Assembly: GCF_001522545.3 (NCBI RefSeq)
Contig: NC_031770.1
Coordinates: forward strand, 90,244,227 to 90,308,226
Length of the DNA: 64,000 bases
Source: Parus major
Taxonomy: Eukaryota > Chordata > Aves > Passeriformes > Paridae
Reading direction: 5' to 3'
Shown here: piece by piece, positions 27,296 through 40,505 of the stretch
Layout of the letters: the number at the start of each line of letters is the position of its first letter
Position numbering within the stretch: the stretch's first letter is position 1
The notes under the pieces: model-generated
Told to the model about the DNA's origin: nothing
Databases searched by the model: none
Seen by the model: only the letters and a program-made list of their open reading frames with translations
Translations under genes and position numbers: made by a program

Positions 27296-27458
27296 GAATA
27301 TCTTCCATGCCCCACCCCTGGCAGTGCTTAAGGCCAGGCTGAATGGGGCTTTGAGCAACCTCATCTAGTGGAAGGTATCCCTGCCCATGGCAAAGGGGTT
27401 GGATCTAGATGATCTTTAAGGTCCCTTATAACTCAAACAATTCTATGAATCTGTGATC
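27296..27458 (+). mobile_element. CR1 LINE 3' end fragment
   Basis: The plus strand shows the CR1 3' region: ccctggcagtgcttaaggcc, then gttggatctagatgatcttt, ending in the terminal signature caattctatgaatctgtgat. It is truncated to about 160 bp, non-coding and intronic. Confidence 0.92.
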
Positions 27459-28570
27459 TATTACATTAAAAAGATTAATACATTCTGAATGCTGGAAAGA
27501 TTATGAGTTGGCCCATAAACCGAAATTTCTTCATATTAAACTGAGATCAGAATGGACTTTGTTTGAATCAAACTTCCTGATATCAAAGCTATGAAGTCAA
27601 ACAAAGGTTGCTCAGGGTTTTTCATTTGGATTTTGAAAACCTCCAGAGGTAGAGATGGCACAACCTACTTGTTTTACCTCAAGGTAAAAAGTTTTTCTGA
27701 TATCCAGTAAGAATGTCTCATTTCAATTTCCATCCACTTCCTTTCATCTTCTGTTTTACCTTTAAAAATTATTATTAATCATAAGTAAATAATACTATGC
27801 TTATATTAAACTTCAGATGATATTTGAAGACCCAGCCTAGGCTCATATATTATACTTGGAACCTTTAAAATAATTTAGGTTAGAAATTGGCTTACATAAT
27901 TTTTAACTCATCTTAAGAAACAACAGTGATTTTTTTAAAAGGTAATTTAAAGAAAATCTGTAATGAACTGATCCTTTGAAACCTAAATGAATAAAAATGA
28001 ATTAATTATATTTTAAAATAGGGAATATAAAATGGGTTAAAATAATCTGTTAAACTACCGAAGACCATTACTATCATAAGCAGAAAATTATATGCAAGAT
28101 GTAGACCGACTAGGGAACAAGTTACTTATCCTGAGAGTCAGATATCCTCTTTAAACAAGTAGAATACTTCTGAGAAGCATAAGCTATTTGATACAGAAAT
28201 GCAGCCACTGAAAAGATACTTTTTTGTATCTTTTTGTATACTTGTGGGAGCAGAGGGTTCAAGTTCTCCCAATTCAAGGTAACACAGGAATAGTTGTGTA
28301 ATTGCCCTGCCCAGTTTAGTGCCCCGTCTCTCCCTACTGAGACTGCAGTGGCACTGCAAGCAGATCCCAACAGTAGCAGCCTCAGTGAAAGGCTTCATAT
28401 ACCTTGCCAGGGAAATGAAGCAAACTGAAATACTTGTGATGAGCTAACAAAATTTATGAACAATGTGAAAAGGATGAGTAGTTATGACAGTGGAAAGGGA
28501 TATGAGAATACTGAGAAACTTGTGAAATATCATTCACTAGCTCATAATCAATACTCCTGGTAAGGCTGTT

Positions 28571-28594
28571 ACCTCATATATATATATATGAGGT
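28571..28594. repeat. 24-bp perfect AT-rich palindrome
   Basis: The sequence reads ACCTC, then an alternating AT core of 14 bases, then GAGGT, and is its own reverse complement. It has no spacer, so it can form a cruciform and may vary in length between individuals. Confidence 0.9.
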
Positions 28595-29010
28595 TGTAAT
28601 GCTAAATTGCTGTGTTGTATAAACAACAAAATAGGAATAAAAAGTTTTGGTTTAAATATTTGAATTTAATAAAAATAACTGCATGTACTATTGCACTGAA
28701 GAACAACAATGCACTTTCAGTATTAACAAATGCATGATCTGTATGAAAAAATCTTAGAAGTTACTATCTACTTGCTCTCATTTTCTTCTATTATGACATG
28801 AACAAACACATGTTCATTAGAATATAGTGCTGACCATTTCTGCTCATATGAAAACATTGTGCTGAAAAACAGCTTACAGCAGTACATTGGCCAGAAGAGA
28901 ATTAAACTACTTGAACAGGATATTTACTGCAAGTTATTCCATCATTATTTTGCAGACAACTACCATCAACTTCCACGTAATAATTGTTTTTCCATTTTTC
29001 ACTTCTACAG

Positions 29011-29141
29011 GATTTACCTTAAAGGACTTACTGGGACAGCGGGCAAAATAAGTAGTATAAGCCAACCAGGAAATGATTTTAGCACAAAGGATGCAGACAA
29101 TGACAAATGTATTTGCAAATGTTCACAAATGCTAACAGGAG
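29011..29141 (+). CDS. ANGPT2: ANGPT2 exon 8 (calcium-binding loop)
   Basis: This 131-nt exon starts in phase 2 and ends in phase 1, between cttctacag and gtatga. It encodes RIYLKGLTGTAGKISSISQP (its first Arg codon is split with exon 7), then GNDFSTKDADNDKCICKCSQ and MLTGG. DNDKCICKC holds the Asp pair and the Cys residues of the calcium-binding loop known from human ANGPT2 structures. The loop also helps form the TIE2-binding face. An open frame that begins upstream at 28859 and reads beyond 29141 is an artefact of an open flanking intron. Confidence 0.97.
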
Positions 29142-30490
29142 GTATGAATGTTTTTATGTTTCTCAGTCTTCCTATTTTTATTGGCACTGAAATTGTCTAT
29201 GAGATAGTGATAATTTTGACTTAGTAAATTTTGATCTTTAAAAAAGTTCAAACTCATGGATAGATAAACTAGTATGGTGACTCCAGATGAAATATTTTAC
29301 CATTTGACAGAAGTTTGTTAAAATAAAACAAGATAAGTTAAAACTGGAGGGAAAACAAGTTGAGGGACAAGAAAATCTGTAATTGTAGAACTAATCAGAG
29401 ACAGCAGATTCCTCTTCTGAGGAATGAGTACACTCAGAGATGAAAACACAACTCCCTGCAAAAACCCTCTTTCAGAGATTCAGCTTGTCAGTGAAATGGG
29501 TCCTGATTCTTTAGGCACAAGCCCTTTCCCAAACTACCCAAGGAAAAACCCCCAAGAGCTGCTGGGTGCTGCAAGTGCAGCAGAAGGGTACAAGAATTTA
29601 ATTCTGTATTTCAATATAGTTATGAAGTGGTAAAAATATACCACAGATATATCTACATTTTTCTAATGATTTTTCACTAGTTATATTTGAGTTCTAGGTG
29701 GTGTTTTTATCTTCAGCTACACAAGTAATTCTATATAATTTGTTAATCTGGAATTCCACATTCTGAAATGTAAACAAGTGCCTTGTAAATTTGGCTTCTC
29801 TTCTGTTATCTCTTAAGCAATTGTTAATTTTCCTATAGCACAGGCTGCAAGAAAAAAAGACAGCTTCAGTTTATCCGAAAGGATAGTTGGAGTACTGCCC
29901 TGCAAAACAGAACACACACACTATCGCCACCATAACAGAAATACAAAAATATTATTTTACTAATAAAAATAATTTTTTAATATGACCTACTAACAAGTCA
30001 GGACTATACAGATGCAAAATACATTTGGGCTGTTTTTTTCTCCTTTTCCTTCTTACGAAATTCCAGGAGGTTTCGAACTGACCTGCCCAGAGTACTGAAT
30101 AATTCCTCTAGAAAGAATTAAGAAAGGAGTTTAAATGTGTGAAGAACAGGAGTTTGCCAAAGAGTAGATAAAACCAAAGGCAACTCAGTATTGTTATAGT
30201 TCAAGTTGTGTTCTGCCTTCAGACTGTCAGAAATGTTTGATGTGGATAATAAATTGATTGAACTTTCCCTTCTCATTTTTCAAATACAATATATTGCATA
30301 AGATTCAATAATATGTAGTTGATACATAAATACATTTCCTTCCTGAGTTTGGGGCAAGAATTTTATACTGGCGCTTCCAAATCATAAGAACAAAAAACTG
30401 GGTTTAGTTTTCTTTCTCAGTTCCAGAAACAGTGACCTTAAATACTATTTTGAGAATTACTTCTGCTGATGTTTGTCTTCTGTCTTGCAG
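29142..30490 (+). other. ANGPT2: ANGPT2 intron 8
   Basis: A 1.3-kb intron from gtatga to gtcttgcag. I see no repeat or extra exon in it. Confidence 0.9.
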
Positions 30491-30651
30491 GATGGTGGTT
30501 TGACGCATGTGGTCCTTCTAACCTCAATGGAATGTATTATCCATTACGACAGAACAACAACAAGTTTAATGGGATCAAGTGGTACTACTGGAAGGGCTCA
30601 GGATACTCTCTCAAAGCTACAACTATGATGATTCGACCAGCAGATTTCTAA
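30491..30651 (+). CDS. ANGPT2: ANGPT2 exon 9, terminal coding part
   Basis: The exon follows gtcttgcag and ends at a TAA stop (30649-30651). It encodes WWFDACGPSNLNGMYYPLRQ, then NNNKFNGIKWYYWKGSGYSL and KATTMMIRPADF. WWFDACGPSNLNG and the C-terminal MIRPADF are angiopoietin signatures. NKFNGIKWYYW contains the Phe and Tyr-Tyr residues reported to contact TIE2 in human ANGPT2, all conserved here. Exons 2-9 together give 399 residues. With an exon 1 of normal size the protein would be about 495 residues. Confidence 0.97.
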
Positions 30652-31780
30652 ATGCTTTGTCTTTATGTGAATTATGTATTGTATAGTCTTCAAAGACTTT
30701 ACCAAGCAACTTGTCTCATTTTTTCAAGCCCAGAAACATGCACTAGTGTTCTGAAGGGGTCAGTTCAGTACAGTTCCTGAATTGCAATCAATTGCTTTGA
30801 TCAGCTAAAGCCCATATTATTCAACCAGACCTAAACTCTAAAGCACCAATCTGATATAACAGTAATTTGGCCAAATGACTCAATAAAAAGAACATCCAAG
30901 AAACCATCAGACAACTTAAGGACTCTGTTTTACTGACCATTTATGTTATGTATGTGTTAGTAAATAACTGGAACTGTGAAAAAAACCCTAAAATAGTTTT
31001 AGGAATATGCATTTTGCCTCACCACTGAACTTAAAACATTAATATAAAACACTGAGCTAGATCTAGAACTATTTATCTTTCTGTGTCATGTGTGCCCTTG
31101 ATGTACATAAAAAAAATAACATTCTGTAATTAGCTCAATCCTATACTTAGGGAATACATTCTTTTGCCCCATAGTCTCCTATACAATCTCTTACACTTAT
31201 TTGAGGATTTTTTTCCAATAGCCTATATGACAATGTTTAACTGAGGACAAATAGCATTTCAATAGTTTGCATTTATTTTTGGGAACTATCATTTACAAAA
31301 CCCATAATTTTTTTCAGTCCATTTCAGTCACTGTCTTTAAATTACAGAAAATCCCTACAAATTACAATATAGCATGTATTCCTATACATTTTTATGAAGA
31401 ATGCACTTTTTTTCTTCCCTTGTCATTTACCTATAAAATAACTGATCAGTATTTTATAAACTGAGACAACGGCATTAACACCAGATGTCTGGTTGTCTAT
31501 GACAATCATTTATCACCTGGTGCTGTAATATATCTATATGTTTTGTAAAAATAACCTAACTGAAAAACATATGCATGTTCTTTGATACAATTAAATTTAT
31601 GCTTGTGACTTAAGATATAAATGACTACATTTTAAGAACAGGAAGAAAAATAATCTGAAAATTATCTAATGTCACACTAGGGTTTTCTTTCAGTAAAGTT
31701 AGGGCTTCTCCCTAAAAGTTCTCTGTAGGTAGGCCCTTAATGTATGCCACAATGTGAATAAATTACTCTACTAGGTGATC
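30652..31780 (+). other. ANGPT2: Probable ANGPT2 3' UTR
   Basis: This AT-rich, non-coding sequence directly follows the stop. It carries several ATTTA-like words and two AATAAA signals (30882-30887 and 31757-31762). The second is followed by a T- and GT-rich stretch (gtgatctttgttttttt). The end is inferred from that signal only, and longer transcripts are possible. Confidence 0.5.
31757..31762 (+). terminator. ANGPT2: Candidate ANGPT2 poly(A) signal
   Basis: A canonical AATAAA sits 1.1 kb after the stop and is followed 15-40 nt later by a GT/T-rich element, the usual arrangement of a cleavage site. A proximal AATAAA at 30882-30887 has a weaker downstream element. Confidence 0.45.
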
Positions 31781-32065
31781 TTTGTTTTTTTTCTCCCCTT
31801 CATTTTATTACTATATGTTTTAAAACTCTGTACTAAACACTGTGAATCAGATTGAGAAGATGTTTCTTCATACATCACAATAATTTAGTAGAGGTTTTTC
31901 TCCAAATTAAGTTTAGTTTTTAATTCTCATGCTTATTCTTTGCCTAATATTTTTGTAAAACTTTGATTTCAGCAGTTGACTGAATTAGTTACAATGCACA
32001 AACTTAACCCAAAACAAAACAAAAACCCCAGACATGTTCTGAAAGCTAACTTAACAAAAGGTATT

Positions 32066-32489
32066 TTAAGGGCAACAAGGCTTGTGAAGGGTCTAAAAAA
32101 GTATTGTATGAGGAGGGGGTGAGGGATCTGGGGTTGTTTAGATGGAGGAGGCTCAGGGGGCACCTCACTCCCTACAATCACCTGAAAGGAGATTGTAGTT
32201 AGGTGGGGTCTGGCTCCCCTTCTACTGTGCCAGCAGTGACAGGCCCAGAAGAAATGGCCTTAAGCTGAGAGAGGGGAGATTCAGATTAGATATTAGAAAA
32301 AAAAAATAAATTTTTACAATGGTCAGGTATTGGAACAGGTTGCCCAGAGGTCATGAAGCCAGTATCCTTGGAGGTGTTCAAGAAGCATTTGGATCTGCTG
32401 GGTGATGTTTAGGGGTTATAGTGAAAGTGCTGGGTAGACAGTTGGACTGGGTGATCCTGTAGGTGTCTCCCAACCTTGATGATTCTATG
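32066..32489 (+). mobile_element. CR1 LINE 3' fragment
   Basis: The plus strand contains diverged CR1 3' sequence: gagggatctggggttgttta, then ggaacaggttgcccagaggt, ggaggtgttcaagaagcatt and gactgggtgatcctgtaggt, ending in gatgattctatgg. The copy is about 420 bp, non-coding and diverged. Confidence 0.93.
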
Positions 32490-33009
32490 GCTCAATCTTG
32501 AGAACAGTAAATTGTTTTGAGAATTGAGTTTTTGAGATAGTTTTGAGGAATAATAATTAAACAGTTTTGTGAAATGTTTTTATATTGACAATCATTAAAG
32601 TTGCTGATTTTGAGCAACTTGAGTTGGTGAGTACCCACCACTCACACCACCACCATTCTTCAGTGAAAATCTGCCATCATTACTAAGTGTAACAGAGACA
32701 AGAAATATTTCTAATGTTACTTCATGATCTGATTTTACATAAAGCTAAAGACTGTAAATTAACAGTTTTATTGAACTCTTCAGTCACTGTCTGAAGAGTT
32801 CCATAAAATAATCTCTAATGTATTTGAATTACTGTTTAGTATTTTATTGTTTTTTATAGCAAACTTGTAAGCATATACGTATCCCAAACTAAAAAAAAAC
32901 CAAAAAACTTCCCAAATTGTTTTCGTGAATTTCCAAGAAACGTCTTAGACAGCAAGGCTAGAAGAGAGGTCACACATACCAACAAGCACACAGCATACCA
33001 AGAGAAGCC

Positions 33010-33309
33010 TAAAGAGTTGTCATTTTTCAGCCTAGAGGAGAAAAAGGGAAGGGGAGACCTTAATGGTACCTACAACAGCCTGACTGAAGACATAGGAAGG
33101 ACAAAGCCAGACCCTTCTTGGAGGTGCTCTGCTATGAGACAAGAGACAGGGACAACAGGCAGTAAATACAAACTGGAATTGGAGAAAGTGAATTTCCTTT
33201 TCATTTATTCATTTATTACCAGAAGGATGGATTGGACAAGTCCCTTGGAGACATGTGTTGACAACCTTCAGACGTCCCTGGTAATCTAAAATACTTCATG
33301 ATTCTATGA
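33010..33309 (+). mobile_element. CR1 LINE 3' fragment (degraded, with internal loss)
   Basis: The sequence ttcagcctagaggagaaaaa followed by ggggagaccttaatggtacc matches the CR1 3' region, and the copy ends in tcatgattctatgaaa. Part of the middle is diverged or replaced. The 90-codon open frame here belongs to the element. Confidence 0.85.
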
Positions 33310-35505
33310 AATTTAATAGAAATGCTGAGTCTACATTACTGCATTTCCTGTGTTGCTACATTTAATCAGACAACTAAAGAAAATATTCCCAACATTTGTG
33401 ATATTAAGCATATCTACACCAATAACAAAAGGAAAGAGAAATAAAAGCCAACAAAACAAACAAACAAAAGTCCTCCAAAATGTTCTTAAAAGCCATGATG
33501 GCATCTGAATGCTCAACCTAGCGAAGAAAAGCAGTGTTAACTTCTGGTTAACACTAACTTTATTTTAATAAGAAAACCTTGTATGAAAAAAATAATTTAA
33601 TATTGCATGGCTAGTTTTGATTTGTTGAAAAGCTTACAGAATCTGAGGCTTTCTGATGACTATTCTGGGAAAGTAATCAAAAATACCGATGTAGACACTG
33701 AATGGATCAATTGTTTAATGAGACTTAATTTTGGGGTAAAAAAGATCAATTTATCAATACAAGTGTAAAATTTTAGAGTGTAAATGTCTTTAAATGACAT
33801 TTCATCTAAAGAAGATTGCATGGCTTTAACTCCGAACACCACAGTGAGGCCACAGAAGGACAACATGTCAGAAGGAAGGCAATAATAGGAAACAGAAGGC
33901 TTCAAAACCTGCTTTGGACTTGGTACAAACAAGCAAAACATAACAGCAAGGTAACCCCTACTTTTAATTCCTTCCTGTAATCAAATAAACAGTATGTGAA
34001 ACTAGAATGTACTTCTATTTTCTCTAAGTGCTTTTTAGGAAGCAGGAAAGAAAGAAGAAAAAAAAGCAAATAAAAAAACCATTCTGTATCAAATAATAAT
34101 TGTATCTTAAAAAAAATAAGGCATCTGTTACAGTAAGAAATTAAGAGGGACTAAATAAGGGTATGATTGGAATGGTGATGGAAATATTGCCTTGGACTCC
34201 AACTTTGTTCCTTTGCAAGAACAGCACATTGCAAAAAGAAGTGATTCAGGTTCTTAGCACAACCCTAACTTCCCTCAATTTCACATTCTCACCATCTCTC
34301 AAATTCTCCTTACTTCTGCTTCCAGAATAAAACCTCTAAATGGAATCTCAAACACAACCCCAAGAGGAAGCACTTCTAAAGAATGTTTTGTACATTGTTA
34401 CTGATAGCATACTTCGTAATCAAGATAGTCTGAAAAGAAACAGAAAATTCAAAGCAACTTAACATGAAATTCAGTGTAGATTTTTTCATAGAAATACAGA
34501 GAAGTGGAAAAAAGAACATGCTTCTAATTTATTTTTCACATTAAGTTTTACAATTCTTACTGTATTTGCTGTATACCACAATCTACTTTCAAATTTTATT
34601 AAAAAAATATGAAATAATGGATAATTAATTTCTTTAGGGTTATTTGAGAATAACTGCTTCATTTTCCCTAAACTTTGAGAATATACAACTTACATCATTA
34701 AATAAAGCTTCATGTTGAATATGTAAATTTACATTAGTTATAGATTTAGAAAGAATGCTAAACAGAAGATCCTAAAAGTTAATAAAATTACAGTAGAAAT
34801 AAATTTCATACTCCATTAACTGTACTTTCTTCAAAGCCTGTATGAAACTCTGAGAAATAAATTGCAGACACTAATTTAGTGGAGGGAAAATTATTGGAAT
34901 GATTGACTAGTAGCCAGCTAGGATTCGACCTTTTTTAAAACCAAAATAGAATTCCTGTTTAATAAATTACAATACATGAAGTGCACTGAAGTCTACACAG
35001 GTACATCATGCCCCCACATTTCCTCTTTTGCACTAGCTCCCAATTCAGTACTTGAGAATGATTATTAGAGGCAGGAAAAATACTTCATTTTTTCCAGCTT
35101 AGTAGTTCTAGAAGACCATAGTAATTTTCCATTGCCCAAGTAATTTCTGGGCCAAAAAAATTGAGTCCCTGACCTTCAGATCTTTCCATTTGGCAATAAT
35201 ATGCCCCTCCAGTTTGTATACAGGTACAGATAGAAATAAAATTAAAGTATATTTATACTTCAGTAAGATGCTGGTTTATTAAGGTGTTAATTAGTGAACC
35301 AATATTTTGCATTTTCCACATGTACCAAAGGTTTTGCATACATTTCAAAAAATAGTGGATGAAGAAGAAAATAATTCCTTGCAGTATCTGCTTTAAAAAA
35401 TATTTTTCTAGTAGGCTTTCTTATTCACAAAACCTATTTAGAGGGAAAATCATTTCCCAGATAAACAAAAGAAGGTTCACAAGCTTAAAGGACCATTAAA
35501 CTTAC

Positions 35506-35583
35506 AGGAGCTGCAGGGAAGCTGGATGAAAGTTCATATGGTTCCTCTGAGATCCAGTGGCCTAATTCCAAAGACCACAGAAC
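35506..35583 (-). CDS. MCPH1: MCPH1 exon (end of BRCT2), 78 bp
   Basis: On the minus strand, after the acceptor ttattttag, this encodes [18 protein letters not shown] followed by SSSFPAAP. The donor is gtaag and both ends are in phase 0. It continues directly from the 163-bp exon and matches the end of the second BRCT domain of microcephalin. MCPH1 acts in the nucleus in DNA-damage signalling and control of mitotic entry. Its paired C-terminal BRCT2-BRCT3 domains bind phosphorylated histone H2AX. The WSLELGHWI segment carries conserved Trp residues of the BRCT fold. The next exon, which should start BRCT3, lies beyond ANGPT2 and was not found in the window. Confidence 0.95.
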
Positions 35584-35924
35584 CTAAAATAAAATAAGTG
35601 GTAAGCAGAATCTTAAAATTTCTAAAATAAACTTTTTGAATGTGTAATTAGAAGTGACAGTGCTGTTACAATAGCTGGTTTGCTATTTCATTTATCCAAA
35701 CCAAATGATTTGCTGAAAAATCAATAAATCAGAAAGATACAAATTTTACAACTAAAACAAACCATTGAAATATCAGTCAGTACTTCTACGCATAGCTATA
35801 TTAAAGTTTAAAACATTGTGAGGATATTAGAAAATTCAACTGTTTTTAATCACATATTGCAGAGCAAAAATTTGAAAATGGAAGTTACAATATATGAGTT
35901 CTGTTCTCTCAGTTCAGTAATCAT

Positions 35925-36125
35925 TGAATTTCATGAAGTTCCTGTTGGCTTATTCTCCAGCTTGTCAAAGTCCATCTGAACAGAAACACCCATCTGGCGT
36001 ATCAAACACCCCTCACAGTTTTCTGTTTCTCTCACATCTGCAAATTTGCTGAGGGTGCATTCTTCCCCATCATCCAACTCATAAATGAAGATGTCAAACA
36101 GTACTGGACCCCTACTACTACAAGG
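35925..36125 (-). mobile_element. CR1 LINE reverse-transcriptase fragment
   Basis: The minus-strand translation reads PVLFDIFIYELDDGEECTLS followed by KFAD, matching the CR1 reverse-transcriptase block around the catalytic region (family form PVLFNIFINDLDDG...LSKFADD). It is followed by diverged sequence that still resembles CR1 (FDKLEN). The second catalytic Asp of the FADD box is lost in the frame, so the copy is dead. Confidence 0.85.
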
Positions 36126-39100
36126 ATTATGCAACTATTGCATAAAATGCACATTATATATATAAATCATCTCGCAAACAAGAATAATTCAATTTCTCTC
36201 TCTGTGGTATCCTCCTTTGTCAGTGTCATATGTTAGAGCACAAAAAAAGACTGCAGAACACTAACTCTCTAGAAAATACATAATCATTTGTGTTCAACTG
36301 AGCTCTGAAACACTGGATCAATACCATCTTTAGAGACTAGTAACCCTAAAACTGTGGCCCACTTGCAGACTTCTGCTCCCATCAGGATCAGCGCCAACTG
36401 GTTAACAACTTAAAATGGTCGTATTTCCAATTTCTGTGATACAGTATTATAATTTTATTTTTTGGTAAAACTTTCCATCCAAACTACTCCATCCAGCATT
36501 TTTTATGAATTGATTTTCTAAGCATTTTTCAGAACAATTTATCATAACTTGCAGTTGGTTTACTATAATATTAGAAGCTGCATGGGAGAGTATTCAAATA
36601 CTATCCCTCAATTGTTAAAAGCATTATCTTAATGGGAAAATGGAAAAAGATAAAGTTCCTACATTGGCTATGCACTTGAGTCATATAAAGAACATTCTAC
36701 TCCTAATTTGTAGACAGTCTAAATTCTGAAGCCCATTCTGATGGAAGATGAGATTCTTTTCCTTATTGGTTTTGTAAGTGGTGAGCCATGAAGCTTCTCA
36801 CAGAGGTAAAACACAGGTATCTTTGCCAAGTTTGTTCAGTGTCACTCAATTCAACAACTTTTCCCCTTCACAGGTATTTAAGCTTCACAATGTCTCTTCT
36901 GTAGTTGCCATCTGGCACCCTTAAGTTCAAAAAAAGTAATGTTACTAACCACTGAGACATCCTGTTGCTCCTAGAGCAAGTGAAGCTAACTGAACAAGCA
37001 CAAATATACCCCCAAAATGGGATATGTGGAATTTATCAGAAAGGCAACCCCTGTCTTAGGCTAATTCTACCTCTTTCATATTTTCCCTTAATAGCTCTCT
37101 AGCAATTTCAAATAGATGGAGACATTAGCACAGCCATGCACTATTAAACAGTTGTCATTATTCATCTTAGAACAAACTGAATTTCATCAGTGTCTGAAAT
37201 TATTTCCATGCTTGATTCACAATAACTAAAATACTCTGCCATACAAGTGCATATATTATTAGTTTTAATTTAGATGATAAAATGCTCCCTTTTAAAATTG
37301 TGAACAAGTCTATGAAATATTTCCCATAGATAAAAACTGGCATTATACTGAGTGCAGTAAAGTTATCCTTTACAATGTTACAGCTCACAAATGGAAAATT
37401 CTGAACAAATTGATCATAAAATAGCAATGTAAACATTATAAAATAGCCTAATTTCATGTAAGAAAATAAGTTTCTGTAAAGAACTCTTTTGCCCTAAAAC
37501 TGTTGCTACAAGTAGTAAATTGCAAATTCAATTTTCATAACAAAATTATTTTCTCAATAAGTTCTGTAGTTTTCAGTCCAAAGTATCTTATGCCTGATTA
37601 CTTCCAGGGAAACCAACAACATCTAATGTGAACTTCTACAAAAGCTGCTGCCTTGTGTGAAGTGACAAGTGATGTTTGACTTGTGAGGAGAGGAATCAAA
37701 TTTTTCAGGCTATTGTAAATGAAGAGTGATTTTTTTGCTGACAATAAAAAGCAGCATATCCTTAGACTTATTGCTAAACTTGATTATAAAACATCCAAAG
37801 AATATTATGTTTACTTTTAGAAAAAGAACAATCAAATATTTGAAAATGCTACAGCTGTGCAAAAACAGAAAATAATTTCTACAGCCTTTATATTATACCA
37901 AATATAAAAATAAGAGTTAATCTCATTAATAAATCAATGACCTTTAAAAAAATATTCAAGACCTAATAATGCATTGCAGTGTTCAGCTAAGTATTGTAAC
38001 TTCTTAAAAAAATACAATTAAGACTGCAACTTAGGATTGTAAGTTATAAATTTTAGGGTGGTACCTCTGTATAGTTTTTATAACTACTTTTAACAATTTA
38101 CACTAAAAATATCAAAGCCCCTTAGCTTAAAACTTATAGCTGCATGTATTTATTGAATGTAAAAGAAACTTGTTAATGTTATTTCTCTTAATCATAATAT
38201 AAATCTACTTTAACTGAACCGAGGAAATTGTAACTGAATAAAATTCATAGAGACATACAACATTAGAAAAAATTCTTCATAAATAAACTTGAGCAGGAAC
38301 AGATGTGCTGTGCTCTATTACATATACATCACGTCCTTATAATACCAAAATTATGTTTGTATCAAAAGTAGCTGGAAAACAACTGAAATAGATTAAAATA
38401 TAAACCCAAAAGATTAGTTATGATTAAGTAATCCTATTTCATTTTCCAGGCCAATTCTACAGCAATGACCTTTATCAACCCTTGTAGTATTTACAGAATT
38501 TTGTTTAGAAATGTAATTTGTTTGTCTTAACAAAAGATGAATTAATGCTTGTCTATCATGGTTCTGGAATTGAGTACAAAGGCATCATATCTACTTTCCT
38601 AGATAAAAAGAAAATTGGATAGTGAGTTCATGAACAGGTCCTGCAGTAAATAATTAGGTCACCATTCACTAAAACATTCAGTTTTCATGAAAACAAAGAC
38701 AAGAGCTTTCCATTCCAAGTCACTGAAAGTTTGCTTCTGACTGGCAATTTTTCAACCAATTTTATTTTCAAAGCAACACCAAAAAATTCTTCAGATTCAT
38801 GCAAAAAAGTTATGATTTGCAATACTATTCTTAGCTGAAATACTTCAGAATGTGTGTTTCTGTTGAGAAGAAAGAGCTATCTAGAAGTTTTCAATTGTGC
38901 AGTTACAAAAGAGCTCAATGGGTCTGAAAACACCCTATTTGATTAGTTATTATTTAAGATCTCTCACCTATCCAGCTAGCACACTGAATGATCATATGGT
39001 ATCTGTACTTGAATAATTCATCTTGAAAGTGTAAATGGAGAGCTATGAAGATTAAATGTCTGATGGTAAATTTGGTAGTTCTCCAGCATCCATCTTTAAA

Positions 39101-39599
39101 AATAACATTTTAAGTTTTTCTTAGGAAAAAAAAACCACTTCAGCATAAATTATGTCCACATTACAAATCAAAAGGCAGTGGTAAATAGCTTCTTCAAATG
39201 CTGATAAACATCTTCCAAAAGAAATCATCATTGCTTAGAAGTAATACCATGTTTATAAGGTACTGAAATTTTTTTCCAGATTGATTATTTTAATTATCCA
39301 ATTTGAACTATTTTATCAGTAAAAATACTAATGGTAGGATTGATTACATTTAAAGGATTCAGTTATGTAGCATCAATAAAAGGAGAAAATTATTTTCCAC
39401 TGAATTCCTCATTCTGGCAAGGTAAGGCTTCAGTTTTCTCTTCTCTAGTTAACCAGTTTGGGTAAAAAGATGGCAAAAGTATGCTATTGACACAATATCA
39501 AATAAGACAATAATGCTCTTATATTATATGATTCAATGACTTAACCAGGTGAAGAAATATTTTTTTAAAAAAAGTTCAAAGCACTGTTTTATTTCCGCT

Positions 39600-39630
39600 A
39601 AACAAACAAACAAATAAATAAATAAATAAA
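39600..39630. repeat. Simple repeat (AAAC)n/(AAAT)n
   Basis: About three AAAC units pass into five AAAT units, forming a compound tetranucleotide microsatellite in an MCPH1 intron. Confidence 0.85.
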
Positions 39631-40415
39631 CAGAGGGAATACACATTTATGGGCAAAGTTAGACCCAGTCTCTGTGAATGAGATAAGCACAGTTCTAAAA
39701 ATATTTAAAACAGCAATCTTTCAGATAAGCAGATACTAAAAGATCAAACAAACTTTTGATTTGAAGATATGAAGTTTGTCTCTAGTTCTTTCTCATGTGC
39801 CTCTCCTAGTAACTCCAGAATTTTGTCTAAATAGCAGCTTAATAAAATGAGTGAAAACAGCATCAGGATTTGATCCAATAACATCTACAGCGACAAACTA
39901 ATACTTGGAACAATTTCATTCAACTTATTGGTATTATATGAGGGATATAGATGATCCCATGAGGAGTCTACAAAGTAGACCATAAGACAGGAGGACAACA
40001 TTTTCAATCAATACTGGTCTGTGAAGAGCACAGGCAGATATTTTCACCATGCCTTCGTTCACAGAAGTGCAAGGCATCAAATGGGCAATGAAATTCTAGG
40101 ACGGCACTTGCAGGAATACTAATTATCCAATACTGCCTCATGTACAAAAACAGGAATCTATTTTGTAGTACTTATCTGTATCTCTAGCTATCTTAGCTGT
40201 TTTTTAAAGCTTTTTCTCAAGGAAGAATGCATCTTTCATGTTTGAGCACCCTGTTATGAAAAAGTAACTTGTGACAATTATGTTGTGACTTGTTTAAAGC
40301 TCCATACAAAGCTAAGTGTGGGACAGATAATTCAGCGTATTCAACTAATAGATGCAAGGAATCCTATAGAAGGCTGGCATGAGTCTGTGGAGATGTTCTT
40401 CTCCAAACCCTCTGC

Positions 40416-40505
40416 TCAAGTATGTTCCTCTTAATGCAGCCAAGGATGCTATTACTCTTCTTTTGCCAAAAAGGCACATTACTGGATGCTAAAGGTGACC
40501 AAAGA
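40416..40505 (-). mobile_element. Probable old CR1 fragment
   Basis: The plus-strand text tgcagccaaggatgctatta followed by ccaaaaaggcacattactgg resembles the antisense of the CR1 ORF2 C-terminal region, also seen near 1171-1225 in this window. It is short and diverged, so the call is tentative. Confidence 0.45.

Larger units (their letters stand above)
25893..29010 (+). other. ANGPT2: ANGPT2 intron 7
   Basis: A 3.1-kb intron from gtaagc to cttctacag. It contains a sense-oriented CR1 3' fragment (about 27296-27458) and a 24-bp AT-rich palindrome (28571-28594). A relatively GC-richer block at about 28240-28400 is unidentified. Confidence 0.9.
31781..35505 (-). other. MCPH1: MCPH1 intron / ANGPT2 3' flank
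   Basis: This is non-coding sequence between the end of ANGPT2 and the MCPH1 78-bp exon. It holds two sense-oriented (plus) CR1 fragments. I found no exon encoding the last BRCT domain of MCPH1 on the minus strand here. Confidence 0.75.

Noticed and set aside
28240..28400. GC-richer block in ANGPT2 intron 7 with two overlapping minus-strand frames
   Set aside because: No gene, repeat or promoter motif could be identified. Base composition alone is not enough for a call.
33660..33941. 93-codon minus-strand frame considered as the MCPH1 BRCT3 exon
   Set aside because: The expected motifs of the third BRCT domain are not present and there is no matching acceptor in phase.
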